Source: CAWACC01 sp964390695 (GTDB taxonomy: Bacteria > Chlamydiota > Chlamydiia > Chlamydiales > Parachlamydiaceae). Taken from it: a DNA stretch of 16,205 nt. The translations under genes and the position numbers were made by a program. The stretch spans positions 1 to 16,205 of the forward strand of contig CAYMKI010000063.1 in NCBI GenBank assembly GCA_964390695.1, read 5' to 3'. The notes below the pieces were generated by a model that was given only the letters and a program-made list of their open reading frames with translations, was not told the origin of the DNA and searched no databases. Positions 14,992 to 16,205 of the stretch are shown here, piece by piece (the stretch's first letter is position 1; each line of letters begins with the position of its first letter).

Positions 14992-16176
14992 TTATTTGAT
15001 GATTTCGGATACAGTTCCGGAACCGATCGTTCTGCCACCTTCGCGGATAGCAAATCTCATCCCTTTCTCCAAGGCAACGGGTTGGATCAGTCTTACAGTA
15101 ATCTCAACGTTATCGCCAGGCATAACCATCTCAACACCAGCAGGAAGTTCTACAGTTCCTGTTACGTCTGTTGTTCTGATGTACATCTGTGGGCGATAGC
15201 CTGTGAAGAATGGCTTATGACGGCCGCCTTCTTCTTTTGTCAAGATGTAGACAGGCCCTTTAAACTCAGTATGTGGAGTACATGTGCCTGGAGCTGAAAG
15301 AACCATACCGCGTTCGATATCTTCTTTGTTAAGACCTCTCAACAGAAGACCTACGTTTTCGCCGGCTCTTCCTTCGTCTAGTGACTTATTGAACATTTCG
15401 ATACCTGTAGCAACAGTTTCGCGTGTTTCACGCAGACCGACTACTTGCAGCTTATCGTTCAGTTTTACAATACCTTGTTCGATACGGCCTGTAGCTACTG
15501 TACCGCGTCCGGAAATCGAGAATACGTCTTCCACTGGCATTAAGAATGGTTTGTCCACTTCGCGTTTTGGAGTTGGGATGAAGTCGTCTACAGTCTTCAT
15601 CAGTTGGCGGATGCCTTCCATGTACTTTGGGTCGCCTTCGAGAGCTCTTAGAGCGGAACCTCTGATGATTGGTGCATCTTTGTAGCCTTTAGCTTCGAGA
15701 AGTTCATGCAATTCCATTTCAACCAGGTCGAGCAGTTCTTGGTCGCTTTCGCCAAGCATGTCGCACTTGTTGAGGAATACAACAATCGCTGGCACTTGCA
15801 TCTGACGAGCCAACAGGATGTGTTCGCGCGTTTGAGGCATAGGACCGTCTGTTGCAGCTACCACCAAGATAGCTCCGTCCATCTGAGCAGCACCTGTAAT
15901 CATGTTTTTGACGTAGTCGGCGTGGCCAGGGCAGTCAACGTGTGCATAGTGACGATTGGATGTTTCATATTCTACGTGTGTAGAGTTAATGGTGATACCG
16001 CGAGCTTTTTCCTCTGGGGTATTGTCGATAGAGGCGTAATCTCTAAATTTGGCGCCGCCATCTTGTGCTAATACTTTAGTAATAGCAGCTGTTAATGTTG
16101 TTTTACCGTGGTCAACGTGCCCGATTGTTCCGATATTAACGTGGGGCTTTTTACGTGTAAAAGTTTCTTTTGCCAT
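14992..16176 (-). CDS. tuf: Elongation factor Tu
   Basis: EF-Tu is the GTPase that carries aminoacyl-tRNA to the ribosome. All G motifs are intact in the 394-aa protein: GHVDHGKT (19-26), the switch I ARGITINSTHVEY (58-70), DCPGH (81-85), NKCD (136-139) and SAL (174-176). Domains 2 and 3 follow, with FSISGRGTVATGR and a terminal GGRTIGSGTVSEIIK. The length is the chlamydial one. The ATG at 16176 follows a strong GGAGG 8 nt upstream. Its promoter lies beyond the window. The order tuf, tRNA-Trp, secE, nusG suggests possible read-through into the downstream genes. Confidence 0.99.
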   Translation of the reverse strand: MAKETFTRKKPHVNIGTIGHVDHGKTTLTAAITKVLAQDGGAKFRDYASIDNTPEEKARGITINSTHVEYETSNRHYAHVDCPGHADYVKNMITGAAQMDGAILVVAATDGPMPQTREHILLARQMQVPAIVVFLNKCDMLGESDQELLDLVEMELHELLEAKGYKDAPIIRGSALRALEGDPKYMEGIRQLMKTVDDFIPTPKREVDKPFLMPVEDVFSISGRGTVATGRIEQGIVKLNDKLQVVGLRETRETVATGIEMFNKSLDEGRAGENVGLLLRGLNKEDIERGMVLSAPGTCTPHTEFKGPVYILTKEEGGRHKPFFTGYRPQMYIRTTDVTGTVELPAGVEMVMPGDNVEITVRLIQPVALEKGMRFAIREGGRTIGSGTVSEIIK

Positions 16177-16205
16177 ACTATTTTTCCTCCGTTAGGCCTA
16201 AGTCT

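Noticed and set aside
1..16205. CRISPR array, insertion-sequence transposase, prophage or rRNA genes
   Set aside because: No regularly spaced repeats, transposase-like frame or rRNA sequence was seen; the three dispersed repeat copies are too few and too unevenly spaced for CRISPR.

Overview
The window is a piece of a chlamydial chromosome, most likely from an amoeba-associated (environmental) chlamydia such as the Parachlamydiaceae. This is inferred from gene order and protein shape, not from a search. The order tuf, tRNA-Trp, secE, nusG, rplK, rplA, rplJ, rplL, rpoB, rpoC is the one known from Chlamydia. The proteins have chlamydial lengths (RpoC 1396 aa, RpoB about 1253 aa, NusG about 182 aa). 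The accessory genes beyond rpoC are not what I remember at this place in pathogenic Chlamydia, where a transaldolase gene (tal) follows.

Every supported gene lies on the minus strand, so the window reads from right to left. At 16176-14992 is tuf (EF-Tu). A pair of hairpins, a tRNA-Trp gene (14909-14837) and a possible 29-codon leader ORF that overlaps the secE start follow. Next come secE and nusG. A 186-bp gap with hairpins and a candidate promoter separates nusG from the ribosomal block rplK-rplA-rplJ-rplL (13640-11528). A 294-bp spacer holding a terminator-like hairpin and two further inverted repeats separates rplL from rpoB, which is followed by rpoC. The run ends in a very clean intrinsic terminator at 3173-3208. 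Together these genes make the elongation factor, the translocon subunit SecE, the elongation regulator NusG, the L11/L1 and L10/L12 stalk proteins and the two large RNA polymerase subunits.

The left fifth (1-3172) is different: it looks AT-richer and holds accessory genes. From right to left it has a short apparent remnant of a nucleotidyltransferase-like gene (3014-2823), which overlaps a 409-codon winged-helix protein (2850-1621). Then come a 104-codon coiled-coil protein (1591-1277), a 569-bp gene-free stretch rich in repeats, and the first 235 codons of an AAA_14/DUF4143-type ATPase (707 to beyond position 1) preceded by a perfect palindrome. Three copies of a TTTTGAYTGGATTRGA-containing repeat bracket the two-gene block. 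This region is the best candidate for something little described; the remainder is conserved housekeeping sequence whose interest lies in the spacers.
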